A stretch of 64,000 nucleotides of DNA from Eutrophobius brisbanensis (lineage in GTDB: Bacteria; Pseudomonadota; Gammaproteobacteria; Eutrophobiales; Eutrophobiaceae), in assembly GCA_038131795.1 (NCBI GenBank), contig JAYPQE010000003.1, forward strand, positions 992,001-1,056,000, read 5' to 3'. Both the position numbers and the translations under genes were made by a program. Of this stretch, positions 26,564 to 36,183 are shown one piece after another; within the stretch, counting starts at the first letter, position 1, and the number at the start of each line of letters is the position of its first letter. Under the pieces are notes generated by a model. The model ran no database searches. It worked only from the letters and a program-made list of their open reading frames with translations, and was not told the origin of the DNA.

Positions 26564-28036
26564 ATGCCAGTTTTGAGAATTTTCTTAATCACTGCATTCA
26601 CCCTATTACAAGGTTGTGCCGGCATGTATTTCAAGGAAACTGACCCGCCTGCAGACATCATTAAATTTGCCCTGCATGACTGGCCCTATGAAGAATACTG
26701 GACAGGAATCGTATTCAATGGCAATAAAATCGGTTTCAGTCACCTGCGTATGGCCAAAGATGAAAAACGGCCCGGGACATTTTTAATTACCTCTGAAGCC
26801 TCCATGCATTTCCGTTTCCTGGCCGTGGATAAGAAAGTCAAACTGTTCTCCCGTGACTGGGTCAATCCCGACCTGACTATCAATGGTTTTGTTTATGACT
26901 ATGATATGGACGGTAACCGCATGAAATTATACGGCGTGGTCAGAAATAATGTGCTGACTGTGGTCATAGATTCATCTGCCGGCCAGACAACTGAGCAATT
27001 TCCACTGGCCAGGCCTATCTACCCTACCAGCGTCATCAACCTCTTACCGGTATTTAAGGGCCTTGAGGTCAATACAAACTATGCCTACGATGTCTATGAC
27101 GGCGAATCACAACGCATGACCTCCCTCACCCAGGAAATACAAGGCTATGAATCAAGTGAGCTGTTTGCCGGTGAGGCCTTTAAGATAAAGACCAGTATGC
27201 ACGGCCAGGACGTCACCACCTGGATCAATACCTCAGCGGAGCCGGTATTGGAGATGAGTATGAACGGCATATTCATTGCTGGGCTGGAAAGCGAGGACAT
27301 GGCCAGGCAATATCTCACACTGGCGGCCCTGAACAAGGAAGAAACCCTGTTAAATTTCAGCCTTATCAATACTGACAGGCCATTGGACCTGCCTCGACAG
27401 ACTAACCTGTTGGAACTGGAACTCACGGGGACGGGGGATATGCAGGGCTTTCCGAATGACATGCGCCAGCAATGTTCAGCCAATGGTGATACCACTACCT
27501 GCCGCGTCAATGGCAGCACCACACCCATTGAGATTACGGATTTTGCCCGGGACTATTTAAATAGCAGCATTGCTATCCCTACACGTCATCCCACCATCTC
27601 ACGTATTTTGAATGTGGTGACCAAAGACCTGTCATCCGATTACGATAAACTTAGCGCCATCATGGACTGGATTCAACGACACATCGATCCAGTGGCCACC
27701 GATGTCTTCACCGCACTGGATGTCCTGCAGCAACGCAAGGCAGAATGTCAGGGATTCAGTTTTCTGTTTGCCTCGTTTGCGCGTTCTGCCGGTATACCTA
27801 CCCGGTTAGTCAACGGTATCGTCTATTCAGAACTGCATGATGGCTTTCTGTACCACACCTGGGTGGAAAGCCAGGTGGATGGCCAATGGCAATCCATTGA
27901 CCCCATTTTTGGACAACTCCATGCCGATGCGACACACATCAAGTTTGTTGAAGGCGATAATACCGCTGACCTGACACCATTATTATCAGTAATTGGTAAG
28001 CTCTCGGCACGGATAGTAGAGGCAGAAATTCAATAA
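26564..28036 (+). CDS. Lipoprotein with a transglutaminase-like domain
   Basis: From ATG 26564 (GGAG five bases upstream; frame open from 26531) the product has a lipobox LLQGC near residue 18. The first 300 residues are beta-rich and without a recognised name. The C-terminal third carries the transglutaminase-like triad: Cys in AECQGFSFLFASFARSAGIP, His in YHTWVE and Asp in IDPIFG. Such exported proteins are usually peptidases or amide-modifying enzymes of the cell envelope. The Kelch protein follows 27 bp downstream and may be co-transcribed. Confidence 0.82.
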   Translation: MPVLRIFLITAFTLLQGCAGMYFKETDPPADIIKFALHDWPYEEYWTGIVFNGNKIGFSHLRMAKDEKRPGTFLITSEASMHFRFLAVDKKVKLFSRDWVNPDLTINGFVYDYDMDGNRMKLYGVVRNNVLTVVIDSSAGQTTEQFPLARPIYPTSVINLLPVFKGLEVNTNYAYDVYDGESQRMTSLTQEIQGYESSELFAGEAFKIKTSMHGQDVTTWINTSAEPVLEMSMNGIFIAGLESEDMARQYLTLAALNKEETLLNFSLINTDRPLDLPRQTNLLELELTGTGDMQGFPNDMRQQCSANGDTTTCRVNGSTTPIEITDFARDYLNSSIAIPTRHPTISRILNVVTKDLSSDYDKLSAIMDWIQRHIDPVATDVFTALDVLQQRKAECQGFSFLFASFARSAGIPTRLVNGIVYSELHDGFLYHTWVESQVDGQWQSIDPIFGQLHADATHIKFVEGDNTADLTPLLSVIGKLSARIVEAEIQ

Positions 28037-28063
28037 ACCGATATGAAATTGTAGGAATGTGAG

Positions 28064-29029
28064 ATGAAACTTCGATATTTCCTGTTTTTGCTCCCTAGCT
28101 TTACTCTGGCAGCTGCAGAATGGGAACAACTCACACCTCCCCCACTTCCCCAGTCAGAATTTTCCGTGGCTGAAGTTAACGGCGAAATCTATCTTATGGG
28201 TGGCTATCCTGCAGATCGCATCACCCGAAATGTCGTTCAGATTTATAATATCAAGGAGGATACTTGGCGTATGGGTCCGGACCTGCCGTTACCTAATAAT
28301 CATGGAACTGCAGAAGTTGTCAATGGAACCATATACTTAATTGGCGGGGCCACAGGTTCCTCCTCATCCCCTGGCGGAATCGGTTACCAGGATGCCGTCT
28401 GGGCCCTGGATCCGGATGTGGGTGAATGGATAGCAAAAGCACCCATGCCCACCAAGCGAAGGGGACTAAACAGCGCCGTGATTGACGGCAAAATTTATGT
28501 GGCCGGCGGACAGCCTCCCAGGGCACATGATTTTGCGGTCTATGATCCTGCAACAGATCAATGGGAAACCCTGCCTGACCTGCCTTACGGCCCAAACCAT
28601 TTTGTCATCGGTGCCATAAATGGGAAAATCCATGTCTTCGGAGGCAGATTACAGTCCAGTCATGCCTCAGAACTGACAGACAAACACGCCATTTACGATC
28701 CACAAACAAGGATCTGGTCCATGGGGCCTCCCGTACCGACTCCACGCAGTGGCAACAATGGGGTACTCGCCTTTGGCTGTTTTCATCTTTGGGCCGGAGA
28801 AGGAGCCGGTATTAACCATGACGAAATGTTGGCCGCCCACGACGTCTATGACCCTCGAACCCGGACCTGGACCCATCTGCCCGACATGCAAATACCCGTT
28901 CATGGCGTCACCGGGGCCGCTTTTGTAGACGGGGTCATTTATGCGCCGGGCGGTGGAATTGAGTCAGGTGGAAGGTCTGGTGCGCATATAAATCAGGCCT
29001 TCAGGCCACAAATGAGATGTGATGAATAA
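28064..29029 (+). CDS. Exported Kelch-repeat beta-propeller protein
   Basis: A 321-aa protein with a cleavable signal peptide (MKLRYFLFLLPSFTLAAAEW). About five to six Kelch repeats follow, each with a GG pair and a spaced Tyr/Trp, for example NGEIYLMGGYP, NGTIYLIGGATG, DGKIYVAGGQPP and NGKIHVFGG, with the blade motif (Y)DP....W. The fold would be a six-bladed propeller in the periplasm, used for protein or carbohydrate binding. Its closest functional hint is the preceding transglutaminase-like lipoprotein. The catalytic role, if any, is unknown. Confidence 0.88.
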   Translation: MKLRYFLFLLPSFTLAAAEWEQLTPPPLPQSEFSVAEVNGEIYLMGGYPADRITRNVVQIYNIKEDTWRMGPDLPLPNNHGTAEVVNGTIYLIGGATGSSSSPGGIGYQDAVWALDPDVGEWIAKAPMPTKRRGLNSAVIDGKIYVAGGQPPRAHDFAVYDPATDQWETLPDLPYGPNHFVIGAINGKIHVFGGRLQSSHASELTDKHAIYDPQTRIWSMGPPVPTPRSGNNGVLAFGCFHLWAGEGAGINHDEMLAAHDVYDPRTRTWTHLPDMQIPVHGVTGAAFVDGVIYAPGGGIESGGRSGAHINQAFRPQMRCDE

Positions 29030-29088
29030 GATCAGGTAGAATATATACAATTGCTTATTATTTCTTTATAAACAATAGAGGAATCAAA

Positions 29089-29880
29089 ATGAAATTATCT
29101 GAAATTCCAAAGCAAAGATGGTTATTGTGGGTTGCCCTGGGGACCCTCGGACTGGGCTTTATCATCGTACTGGTCACTGTTGTCGCACCATTAGGCTACC
29201 GCCTGAATATCTGGGGTTACCGCACTGCGTTTACCATACTGCGTACGATGGTACCCCTATGGATCTATATCGCCGGTATCGCTGTAGTGATAACAGCGGT
29301 CATTGGGTTTCTGGCACACAGGTGGAAAATGGATAATATGATCAGGTTGGTGGAGCTGGGTACAGCGGGTGCACTGATATCGCTAATGACCTGGTATGTG
29401 CCACAGACCTACCTGGGACCAGAAGACAATCCCTATCCATCCATTCACGACATCTCCACAGATACTATCAACCCACCTGAGTTTGTTGCCGTACTGCCCT
29501 TAAGGGCTGACGCCGATAATGGTGTTGAATATGGTGTATCGCGGGATATGAATCCGCGCTTATTAGTGGAACTTACCAAAGAGGCCTATCCGGACCTGCT
29601 GGAACCAGTGGTACTGGACGTCTCCCCCAATACGGCCTTTGAACGCGCCATGAATGCCGTTGAGAAACTGGGCTGGGACCTGGTGGACGCCAATCAGGCC
29701 GCCGGTCGTATCGAGGCTACTGAATCCAGTTTCTGGTTTGGTTTCAAAGATGACATTGTCATTCGCCTCACCCCCACCAGCTCCGGTGTCAAGGTGGATG
29801 CACGATCAGTATCACGCGTAGGTAAAGGCGATGTGGGGATCAACGCAAAAAGATTAAGGGCGTTTTTTGAGATTCTTTAA
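29089..29880 (+). CDS. DUF1499 family membrane protein
   Basis: The protein (263 aa) has three to four N-terminal membrane helices (about residues 12-115). A soluble C-terminal domain follows, showing the DUF1499 pattern: FERAMNAVEKLGWDLVDANQAAGRIEATESSFWFGFKDDIVIRL, here given only as a region (about 182-226), and a final SRVGKGDVGINAKR motif. DUF1499 has no established activity. An AGAGGAAT site precedes the start. The gene is solitary, with a degenerate intergenic repeat downstream. Confidence 0.85.
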   Translation: MKLSEIPKQRWLLWVALGTLGLGFIIVLVTVVAPLGYRLNIWGYRTAFTILRTMVPLWIYIAGIAVVITAVIGFLAHRWKMDNMIRLVELGTAGALISLMTWYVPQTYLGPEDNPYPSIHDISTDTINPPEFVAVLPLRADADNGVEYGVSRDMNPRLLVELTKEAYPDLLEPVVLDVSPNTAFERAMNAVEKLGWDLVDANQAAGRIEATESSFWFGFKDDIVIRLTPTSSGVKVDARSVSRVGKGDVGINAKRLRAFFEIL

Positions 29881-29920
29881 CTATCGAGGATTTTGGTCAG
29901 AAATTATCAAAATATATATT

Positions 29921-29949
29921 TAATTATTTAACAGACAGGATTCACAAGA
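29921..29949 (-). repeat. Intergenic CTTGTGAATCCTGTC-type repeat
   Basis: On the minus strand this reads CTTGTGAATCCTGTC followed by an AT-rich stretch. A closely similar CTTGTAAATCCTGTC plus AATTTAATTA copy lies at about 35376-35400 on the plus strand. Both lie just outside coding ends, so this looks like a dispersed short repeat of unknown function. Confidence 0.5.
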
Positions 29950-29992
29950 CTTACAGAATGGTTTGATGTTTCTTTAACCTAATCACATCTTG

Positions 29993-30826
29993 TTAATGTG
30001 GCGCACAAATCACATTGGAATCGTGTACTTTCAATACCTGTGACTTTAACTGACCGGGCAGGACCATATACCCTATACGCCAACCACTCATTGCATAGGC
30101 TTTGGAAAAGCTGTAACAATAGATGATGCTGTCGCACATCTTCTCCAGGGAAGCCGGGTTAAAATATTTATTTTTATTCTCATGAATAAAATGATGGTAG
30201 GGATCGTCAATGATCAATAACAAACCATGATCCCTTGCAATCTCAACAGTCTTAGTCAGCGTTCTTCTGTCAAATATTTTCCCCGTCGGGTTTGAAGGCG
30301 AAACAATAACAATTGCTCTGGTCCTGTCATTAATTAACCCTGGCAATTTACCGATATCCAGTTCCCATTCTTTATCTTCGTCCAGTGGCCAGTAAACTGG
30401 CCTGCCACCTGACAACTTTATTTGCTGTATATGTGAGGAAAAACATGGATCTGTGAGTATGACCTCATCATCAGTATCAACAAGCGTCCGGAACAGAGTG
30501 GTCATTGCCTGCATATTTCCTGTTGTGACCAGGACATTCTCATCAGGATCTAACTTCACCCCAGTATCCTCAAAGTGCTTACGGGCTATAACTTCACGCA
30601 ACGCCTTTAGACCGTCAGGTAATGAGTATTTACCTATATCCACATCTTCCTTTAAGGCTTTATTTATGCCATTGCGGATATATTCGGGGGTATTAAATGA
30701 AGGAAGTCCCCAGCTAAGGGAAACAGCGCCTTCAACTCTGGCACTTAGTATTGCCATTTCTTTAATTGCAGAGATTCTTAAATCAGCAACCCTGGCAGAT
30801 ACCGACGTTTTTTTCAGATGTCCTTT
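29993..30826 (-). pseudogene. Class I/II aminotransferase, truncated at both ends
   Basis: The frame encodes the PLP-dependent fold-type I core: VTTGNMQAMTTLFRTL, DEVILTDPCF, VIVSPSNPTGKIF, IIDDPYHHF and SFSKAYAMSGWRIGY with the PLP lysine. It stops at CAPH (29993), where relatives continue with roughly 120-130 more residues including the substrate Arg. Sequence beyond the stop shows no further similarity. At the other end the similarity extends upstream of the first ATG (30757) as SARVADLRISAIKEM, but no start codon exists before the in-frame TAA at 30827-30829. Loss of both ends marks it as a decayed gene. Confidence 0.8.
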
Positions 30827-31085
30827 TTATAGCTTCATTATTCCCAATACCCATTAACTTGAATAAACCAGATTGGATATATTATCTATAATTTTTGAAT
30901 TAATTACTGAGGGGAATGGTCAAATTATCGGTTACCTATAAACGAAATAACAATGAACGGTAAGGATATCTTTAATTTTACCTATATGTCACAAGAAGAC
31001 GGGGGCGCTAAAACTGACAATCAGAAGTATCTACCATCATTTTCTCCTTTTTAGTATAAAATAGCGCTAGATATTACTGTCATAA

Positions 31086-32720
31086 ATGCCTGGTATGCAT
31101 AAACGAATCCCGACATCCCTGATTAAATTTTTTAAATTCACTATGAGTGTGGGGCTGGCTCTTTTCATCCTTAACTTTGCCCTCACCTTTCATAATGTCT
31201 GGCCTACCTTGGGGATCACCACCCGACACGATCTGTCTGTTGAGATCGCCGCGCTGATTTTCCTGCTTTCTATATATATCTGGAAATTCGGCAAGGTCTC
31301 ATCAGGAATAATTAACTTGATCGCAGGCCTGTTAACACTCATGACCCTGGCGAGATACATGGAAGTCACGGCCCCCGCCCTGTTCGGCCGGCGTATCAAT
31401 CTCTATTGGGACGCACAATATATTCCCCATGTGACCGAGATGATGCTGGAAGCAGCCACACCTTTTCAGATCGGTATGTTTTTAATTGCCAGTATCGTTG
31501 TCCTGTTGGGCATGTATATTCTACTGAGACTGTCCCTGCTAAGGGTTGTCACTGCGTTGGAATACCCTGTGTTAAGGCCTGTGTTAACCATAGGTATGGG
31601 CTTACTCATTCTTGGTTACAGCATGGGACATATAAACCAGCCAATTCACACTTTAAAATATTATTCATTGCCTTTGACCAAAACCTATTGGGAACAAGCG
31701 GAATTTATCTCATCTGTACTGGCGCAAGATACCAATGAAATCCTACCCAACGTTGACCCACTGGGAAGCTTTGACCTTCCCTTACTGAATCATTCGGATG
31801 TTATTGTCCAGTTTATTGAATCCTATGGCGCAACCGCCTATGACAACCCATTCATTGCTGACAGGATAAAACTACACAAAGACAAATTTGTCACGGCAAT
31901 CGAATCGACCGGTAAGCGTGTGGTATCAGGATTTATAGAACCACCCACCTTTGGTGGAAATTCATGGTTGTCCCACGCCAGCTTTATGACCGGCCTCAAC
32001 GTCCGCCACTTATCCACGTATGACCTGATGGTGACCCTGGACCGCCCCACATTGGCGGACCGATTTAAATCTATTGGTTACCGATCGGTTGCCTTGATGC
32101 CAGGCATGAAGACCGAATGGCCTGAAGGCAGTTTTTACGGGTTTGACAGGATATATGGTGAAAAGGATCTGGACTATAAAGGCCCCGATTTCGGCTGGTG
32201 GCGAATCCCTGATCAATATTCATTAGCAAAAATATCACAACTGGAACTGGATAATATCAACCGACAACCCCTGTTTATGTTTTTCACCACCATTACACCG
32301 CATATGCCGTTTCGCCCCACACCACCGTATCAACCGGACTGGGCCCGGCTTACCAGTGACACCCCCTTTGAAGAAATATTATTGGAACCGGCTTTGAATA
32401 CGTCACCTGACTGGAACAATTTACAACCTGCATACGCAGACACCCTTGCGTACACATTCGACTACCTTGCCGGTTATTTTCAATCGCAGAATGATCAGAG
32501 TATTACCTGGATACTCATTGGGGACCATCAACCACCGGCCAGCGTGAGTGGTCAGGATGTGAGGTGGGACGTACCTGTGCATATCATCAGTGATAACGAT
32601 AGAATAATTAATGCATTACTCGGCAAGGGGTTTGTGGAGGGACTACAACCAGCTGATGTTCCGATTAATTCCATGCACCAATTCCCTGTCACCTTATTAC
32701 AGATCTTTTCAGGGTCATGA
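31086..32720 (+). CDS. Membrane-anchored sulfatase/phosphoglycerol-transferase-fold protein
   Basis: The 544-aa product has about five N-terminal membrane helices (residues about 15-200) and a periplasmic alkaline-phosphatase-superfamily domain. Metal-site motifs include VIVQFIESYGAT (ES[YF] motif), the nucleophile region GGNSWLSHASFMTG, TITPHMPF and IGDHQPP. The arrangement is that of LtaS, OpgB and EptA-type enzymes that move phosphoglycerol or phosphoethanolamine onto glycans or lipids. The next gene, a beta-glucan synthase, overlaps its end by 4 bp (ATGA), so I infer that this enzyme decorates the glucan. A second ATG nine bases in (31095) is also possible. Confidence 0.82.
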   Translation: MPGMHKRIPTSLIKFFKFTMSVGLALFILNFALTFHNVWPTLGITTRHDLSVEIAALIFLLSIYIWKFGKVSSGIINLIAGLLTLMTLARYMEVTAPALFGRRINLYWDAQYIPHVTEMMLEAATPFQIGMFLIASIVVLLGMYILLRLSLLRVVTALEYPVLRPVLTIGMGLLILGYSMGHINQPIHTLKYYSLPLTKTYWEQAEFISSVLAQDTNEILPNVDPLGSFDLPLLNHSDVIVQFIESYGATAYDNPFIADRIKLHKDKFVTAIESTGKRVVSGFIEPPTFGGNSWLSHASFMTGLNVRHLSTYDLMVTLDRPTLADRFKSIGYRSVALMPGMKTEWPEGSFYGFDRIYGEKDLDYKGPDFGWWRIPDQYSLAKISQLELDNINRQPLFMFFTTITPHMPFRPTPPYQPDWARLTSDTPFEEILLEPALNTSPDWNNLQPAYADTLAYTFDYLAGYFQSQNDQSITWILIGDHQPPASVSGQDVRWDVPVHIISDNDRIINALLGKGFVEGLQPADVPINSMHQFPVTLLQIFSGS

Positions 32721-35338
32721 ATAAAAATCCTTTGTCTCAATCGGTATTGATTGTCGTATTTCTGACACTATTGACCGCAGGCTTATGGTCTATTTATAAC
32801 CGTCCAATTATTGAACCGGACTGGCCATCCATCATCAACGGTGTGGCATTTTCACCCTATCATTATGATCAGGATGGTGTAACGGGAATTTATCCAGACC
32901 GTGAACAGATTGAGACAGATCTTGGTCTGCTTGCAGGCAAAACAAACGCTATCAGGATATATACAACGGAAAACGTGTTTTACGAAATTCCTGAATTGGC
33001 AACGCAATATAACCTTGAGATAACAGCAGGTGCCTGGATATCAAAATCCCATTCTCAAAACCTTGAAGAACTCCAGCGTGTAATTTCCCTGTCAGAGCAT
33101 AGCAACGTCAATCAGCTTATTATCGGTAATGAAACTCTACTAAGAGATGATATCCAAATTTCCCAACTGATTGAATACCTGGACATAGCAAGGACGTCTT
33201 CCGAAAAACCTGTCAGCACTGCAGAGACATGGCATACCTGGATACAATATCCAGAGCTGGCCGAACATGTAGACTTTATTGCGGTCCACATACTCCCCTA
33301 CTGGGAAGGTATTAATGTTGCCTCTGCCATCAGTTTTACCGCTGACCGAATGGCCCAGTTATCCAGCCGTTTTCCGGGCAAACGTATTGTGATTGCAGAA
33401 ACTGGCTGGCCCAGTGAAGGTAGAACACGTAACCAGGCCAGGGCCTCAGTGGCCAATCAGGCCACGTACCTTAGACGATTTTTAAAACTGGCCGAAGAAG
33501 AAGGCTATGACTATTTTTTGATGGAGGCCTTTGACCAACCCTGGAAACAATCCATAGAAGGTGCAGTGGGGGCCTATTGGGGAATATTTGATGTGGCGCG
33601 CCAACCAAAATTTCCCTTAGACCAGTCTATTGTGAAGATACCAAACTGGAAGATACTAACCGGACTTTCAATCTTCAGCAGCATCCTGCTGGCCGGCATA
33701 GCCCTGGCAAACAGCCGAACCGTCAACAGTACTGGAAAAATGGTATCAAGCATGATTGTTTTTTCCATGATGTCACTCACCACATTATTGCTAAACGATT
33801 ATTTGACGCCCTATATGACTTTGCCTGGCAAACTAACAGGCACCCTGCTGTTATTGTTTTTTATAACCATGGTGATATTCATATTATGTGAAACCCACGA
33901 ATGGATAGAATCGTATTGGGGACATATCAGGAGACGCCCTGCCCCAGAGGTGTATAACAATAATCATTATTACCCAAAAGTTTCCGTCCACTTGCCTGTT
34001 TATAATGAACCACCCGGGATGGTCATCCATACCCTCAATGCGCTGGCCAACCTGCGGTATCCGGATTTTGAGGTCATTGTAATTGATAACAATACGGATG
34101 ATGAATCTGTCTGGGAGCCGGTTTTAAATCATTGTCAAAAACTGGGGCATCGATTTCATTTTCATCATGTCAATCCGCTGGATGGGTTCAAGGCGGGGGC
34201 ATTGAACCTGGCCCTCAAACATACCGCTGAAGATGCAGAAATTATTGCTGTAATCGATAGCGACTATAGCGTTGATCAGAATTGGTTATCCAGCCTGGCA
34301 CCCGCTTTTGTCAATCCAGAGACGGCCATTATACAGGCCCCTCAGGACTATCGTGACGGCAATGAAAATGCCTTTAAGAGTATGTGTTTTGCAGAATATA
34401 AGGCCTTCTTCGAAATAGGCATGTTAACCCGTAACGACAGGAATGCCATTATTCAGCATGGCACCATGACTTTGGTGAGAAAATCTACCATTACCGATGT
34501 GGGTGGATGGGCAGAATGGTGTATAACCGAAGATACCGAGTTGGGATTACGTATTTTTGAATCAGGTTATAAAGCAGACTATACCCCGACGAGCTATGGC
34601 CAGGGACTGATACCGGACACCTTTATAGATTATAAAAAGCAACGTTACAGGTGGTCATACGGCGCCGTTCAGATAATAAAAAAGCATTTCAAACCGCTGG
34701 TCACTGGTAATGGAAAGTTGACATTAGGACAGCGATATCATTTTATTGCCGGATGGCTGCCCTGGTTTGCCCAGAGCATTAATCTGGTATTTTGCCTGCT
34801 TGCCATTTGCTGGTCGGTGGGCATGATGTATTCCCTAGGGCTTTTTGAAGTTCCCCATGCCGCATTTTCAATTTTTCCAATTGTATTTTTCGGATTTAAT
34901 CTTGTGAAAATGGTGCATTTATATCGTTTTAAATTGAACGCCACCATGACGCAAACCATGGGCGCCGCCATTGCCAGCCTGTCCCTGTCATATACCATTG
35001 GCAAGGCCATGTTGTATGGTCTGGTCAACTCCAGCCAACCCTTTTACCGTACTCCCAAACAGGTCAAACCACACGTTTTGAAGGTTGCAATTAAATCGGC
35101 TTCGGAAGAGCTTTTAATCTTTATTACTTTTATCATCGCATTAATTACCCTGGCGACATTGCCACATATGGACAGTCCTGATATGAATTTATGGATATGC
35201 CTCCTGGGAATTCAAAGTCTCCCCTTCGGGGCCGCATTTCTAATGTCATTAATCAGCGCGCTTAAACTGCCAGCTGATATTTTTCAAACCGAAATATCGG
35301 AAAATACAAACTATAAATCCGAAACGAATGAACATTAG
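32717..35338 (+). CDS. GH17-GT2 beta-glucan synthase (NdvB-like)
   Basis: An 873-aa membrane protein of two parts. After one helix, residues about 40-300 form a GH17 domain with both catalytic acids visible: IIGNETLL and IAETGWPSEG. Three helices follow, then a GT2 cellulose-synthase-like domain (about 415-660) with VSVHLPVYNEPP, VIDNNTDDES, IDSDYSV (DxD), TEDTELGLRI and QRYRWSYG (Q..RW), and then C-terminal helices. This is the architecture of Pseudomonas NdvB-type synthases of cyclic beta-(1,3) glucans. It is coupled to the upstream sulfatase-fold gene. Confidence 0.9.
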   Translation: MNKNPLSQSVLIVVFLTLLTAGLWSIYNRPIIEPDWPSIINGVAFSPYHYDQDGVTGIYPDREQIETDLGLLAGKTNAIRIYTTENVFYEIPELATQYNLEITAGAWISKSHSQNLEELQRVISLSEHSNVNQLIIGNETLLRDDIQISQLIEYLDIARTSSEKPVSTAETWHTWIQYPELAEHVDFIAVHILPYWEGINVASAISFTADRMAQLSSRFPGKRIVIAETGWPSEGRTRNQARASVANQATYLRRFLKLAEEEGYDYFLMEAFDQPWKQSIEGAVGAYWGIFDVARQPKFPLDQSIVKIPNWKILTGLSIFSSILLAGIALANSRTVNSTGKMVSSMIVFSMMSLTTLLLNDYLTPYMTLPGKLTGTLLLLFFITMVIFILCETHEWIESYWGHIRRRPAPEVYNNNHYYPKVSVHLPVYNEPPGMVIHTLNALANLRYPDFEVIVIDNNTDDESVWEPVLNHCQKLGHRFHFHHVNPLDGFKAGALNLALKHTAEDAEIIAVIDSDYSVDQNWLSSLAPAFVNPETAIIQAPQDYRDGNENAFKSMCFAEYKAFFEIGMLTRNDRNAIIQHGTMTLVRKSTITDVGGWAEWCITEDTELGLRIFESGYKADYTPTSYGQGLIPDTFIDYKKQRYRWSYGAVQIIKKHFKPLVTGNGKLTLGQRYHFIAGWLPWFAQSINLVFCLLAICWSVGMMYSLGLFEVPHAAFSIFPIVFFGFNLVKMVHLYRFKLNATMTQTMGAAIASLSLSYTIGKAMLYGLVNSSQPFYRTPKQVKPHVLKVAIKSASEELLIFITFIIALITLATLPHMDSPDMNLWICLLGIQSLPFGAAFLMSLISALKLPADIFQTEISENTNYKSETNEH

Positions 35339-35375
35339 TTTGCGGCAATAATCTGTTGCTCCATAACCGGTAAAC

Positions 35376-35429
35376 CTTGTAAATCCTGTCAATTTAATTA
35401 TCCTGATCCCATAATCCTGCCTTATTAAG
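35376..35429 (+). repeat. Intergenic repeat of ATCCTG-type units
   Basis: The stretch contains three spaced units, AAATCCTG, TATCCTG and TAATCCTG, in an AT-rich background, and shares CTTGTAAATCCTGTC with the copy near 29935. It lies between the glucan synthase and the dienelactone hydrolase genes. Function is unknown. Confidence 0.45.
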
Positions 35430-35439
35430 GAAATAAAGA

Positions 35440-36180
35440 ATGCCCGAGAACAAAGAAACAAAAGAAGAACATGACGGTAACATTATTTTCTCCCTGCATG
35501 CCGGTTACATGACAGATGGTGATTACACTGATGCCTTTATGGCACGCCCAGCAGAAGGCAAAAACCTTCCGGGGATGATCCTGTTGTCAGGTATGGGTGG
35601 ACTCACCATGACCCAGCGGGAGATCTCCAGACGCTATGCCCGCGCCGGGTTTGTCTCCCTGTCACCGGACATCATGGGGGCCGAAATGCCGCCGGGTCGC
35701 GCCGACCGCTTAAAAGCAAAAAATTCTCTGGATGTAAACGACGTCACCCGCCGTATTATCGGTGGTGCGGCCTTTCTGCGTAGCCTCCCCTGGGTGGGTG
35801 AGAATGGCAAGATTGGTATCATGGGCTTTTGTCTGGGTGGCGGTCTGGCTTTACTGGCAGCAGCGCGCAGTGATGAATTCTCTGCCGGTGTTATCTACCA
35901 CCAGAGTCTGTTCCCGGACGAGCGTGAACTGGAGTCCATCGACTGTAAACTCCAGTGTCATTATGGTACCGAGGACCATTCCACTCCCAAAGAAGAAGTG
36001 GATGCCTTCACTAACGCCCTTGATAGAATGGGTAAAGACTATGAATGCCTGTGGTATGAAGGGATGGGCCACAGCTTCGCCCAGGTGGCCCCGGATGCAG
36101 ACCTGCCGCCGGAACGCAAGGCCGCCTCAGACCTGTCTTATGATAGAAGTTTTGAGTTTCTGAAAAAAGAACTGTCTTAA
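35440..36180 (+). CDS. Dienelactone hydrolase family protein
   Basis: A cytoplasmic alpha/beta hydrolase (246 aa) with the DLH triad: nucleophile Cys in GFCLGGGL, Asp in GTEDHSTP and His in GMGHSFAQ. No signal peptide is present. The family hydrolyses dienelactones in chlorocatechol pathways, but most members have unknown substrates, and no such pathway is nearby. AAGGAAA precedes the ATG. It converges on the ankyrin gene with 3 bp between stops. Confidence 0.88.
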   Translation: MPENKETKEEHDGNIIFSLHAGYMTDGDYTDAFMARPAEGKNLPGMILLSGMGGLTMTQREISRRYARAGFVSLSPDIMGAEMPPGRADRLKAKNSLDVNDVTRRIIGGAAFLRSLPWVGENGKIGIMGFCLGGGLALLAAARSDEFSAGVIYHQSLFPDERELESIDCKLQCHYGTEDHSTPKEEVDAFTNALDRMGKDYECLWYEGMGHSFAQVAPDADLPPERKAASDLSYDRSFEFLKKELS

Positions 36181-36183
36181 GGT

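Noticed and set aside
30953..31054. A 33-codon small open frame before the sulfatase-fold gene
   Set aside because: No good ribosome-binding site, no recognisable feature, and AT-rich surroundings; it is within chance expectation.
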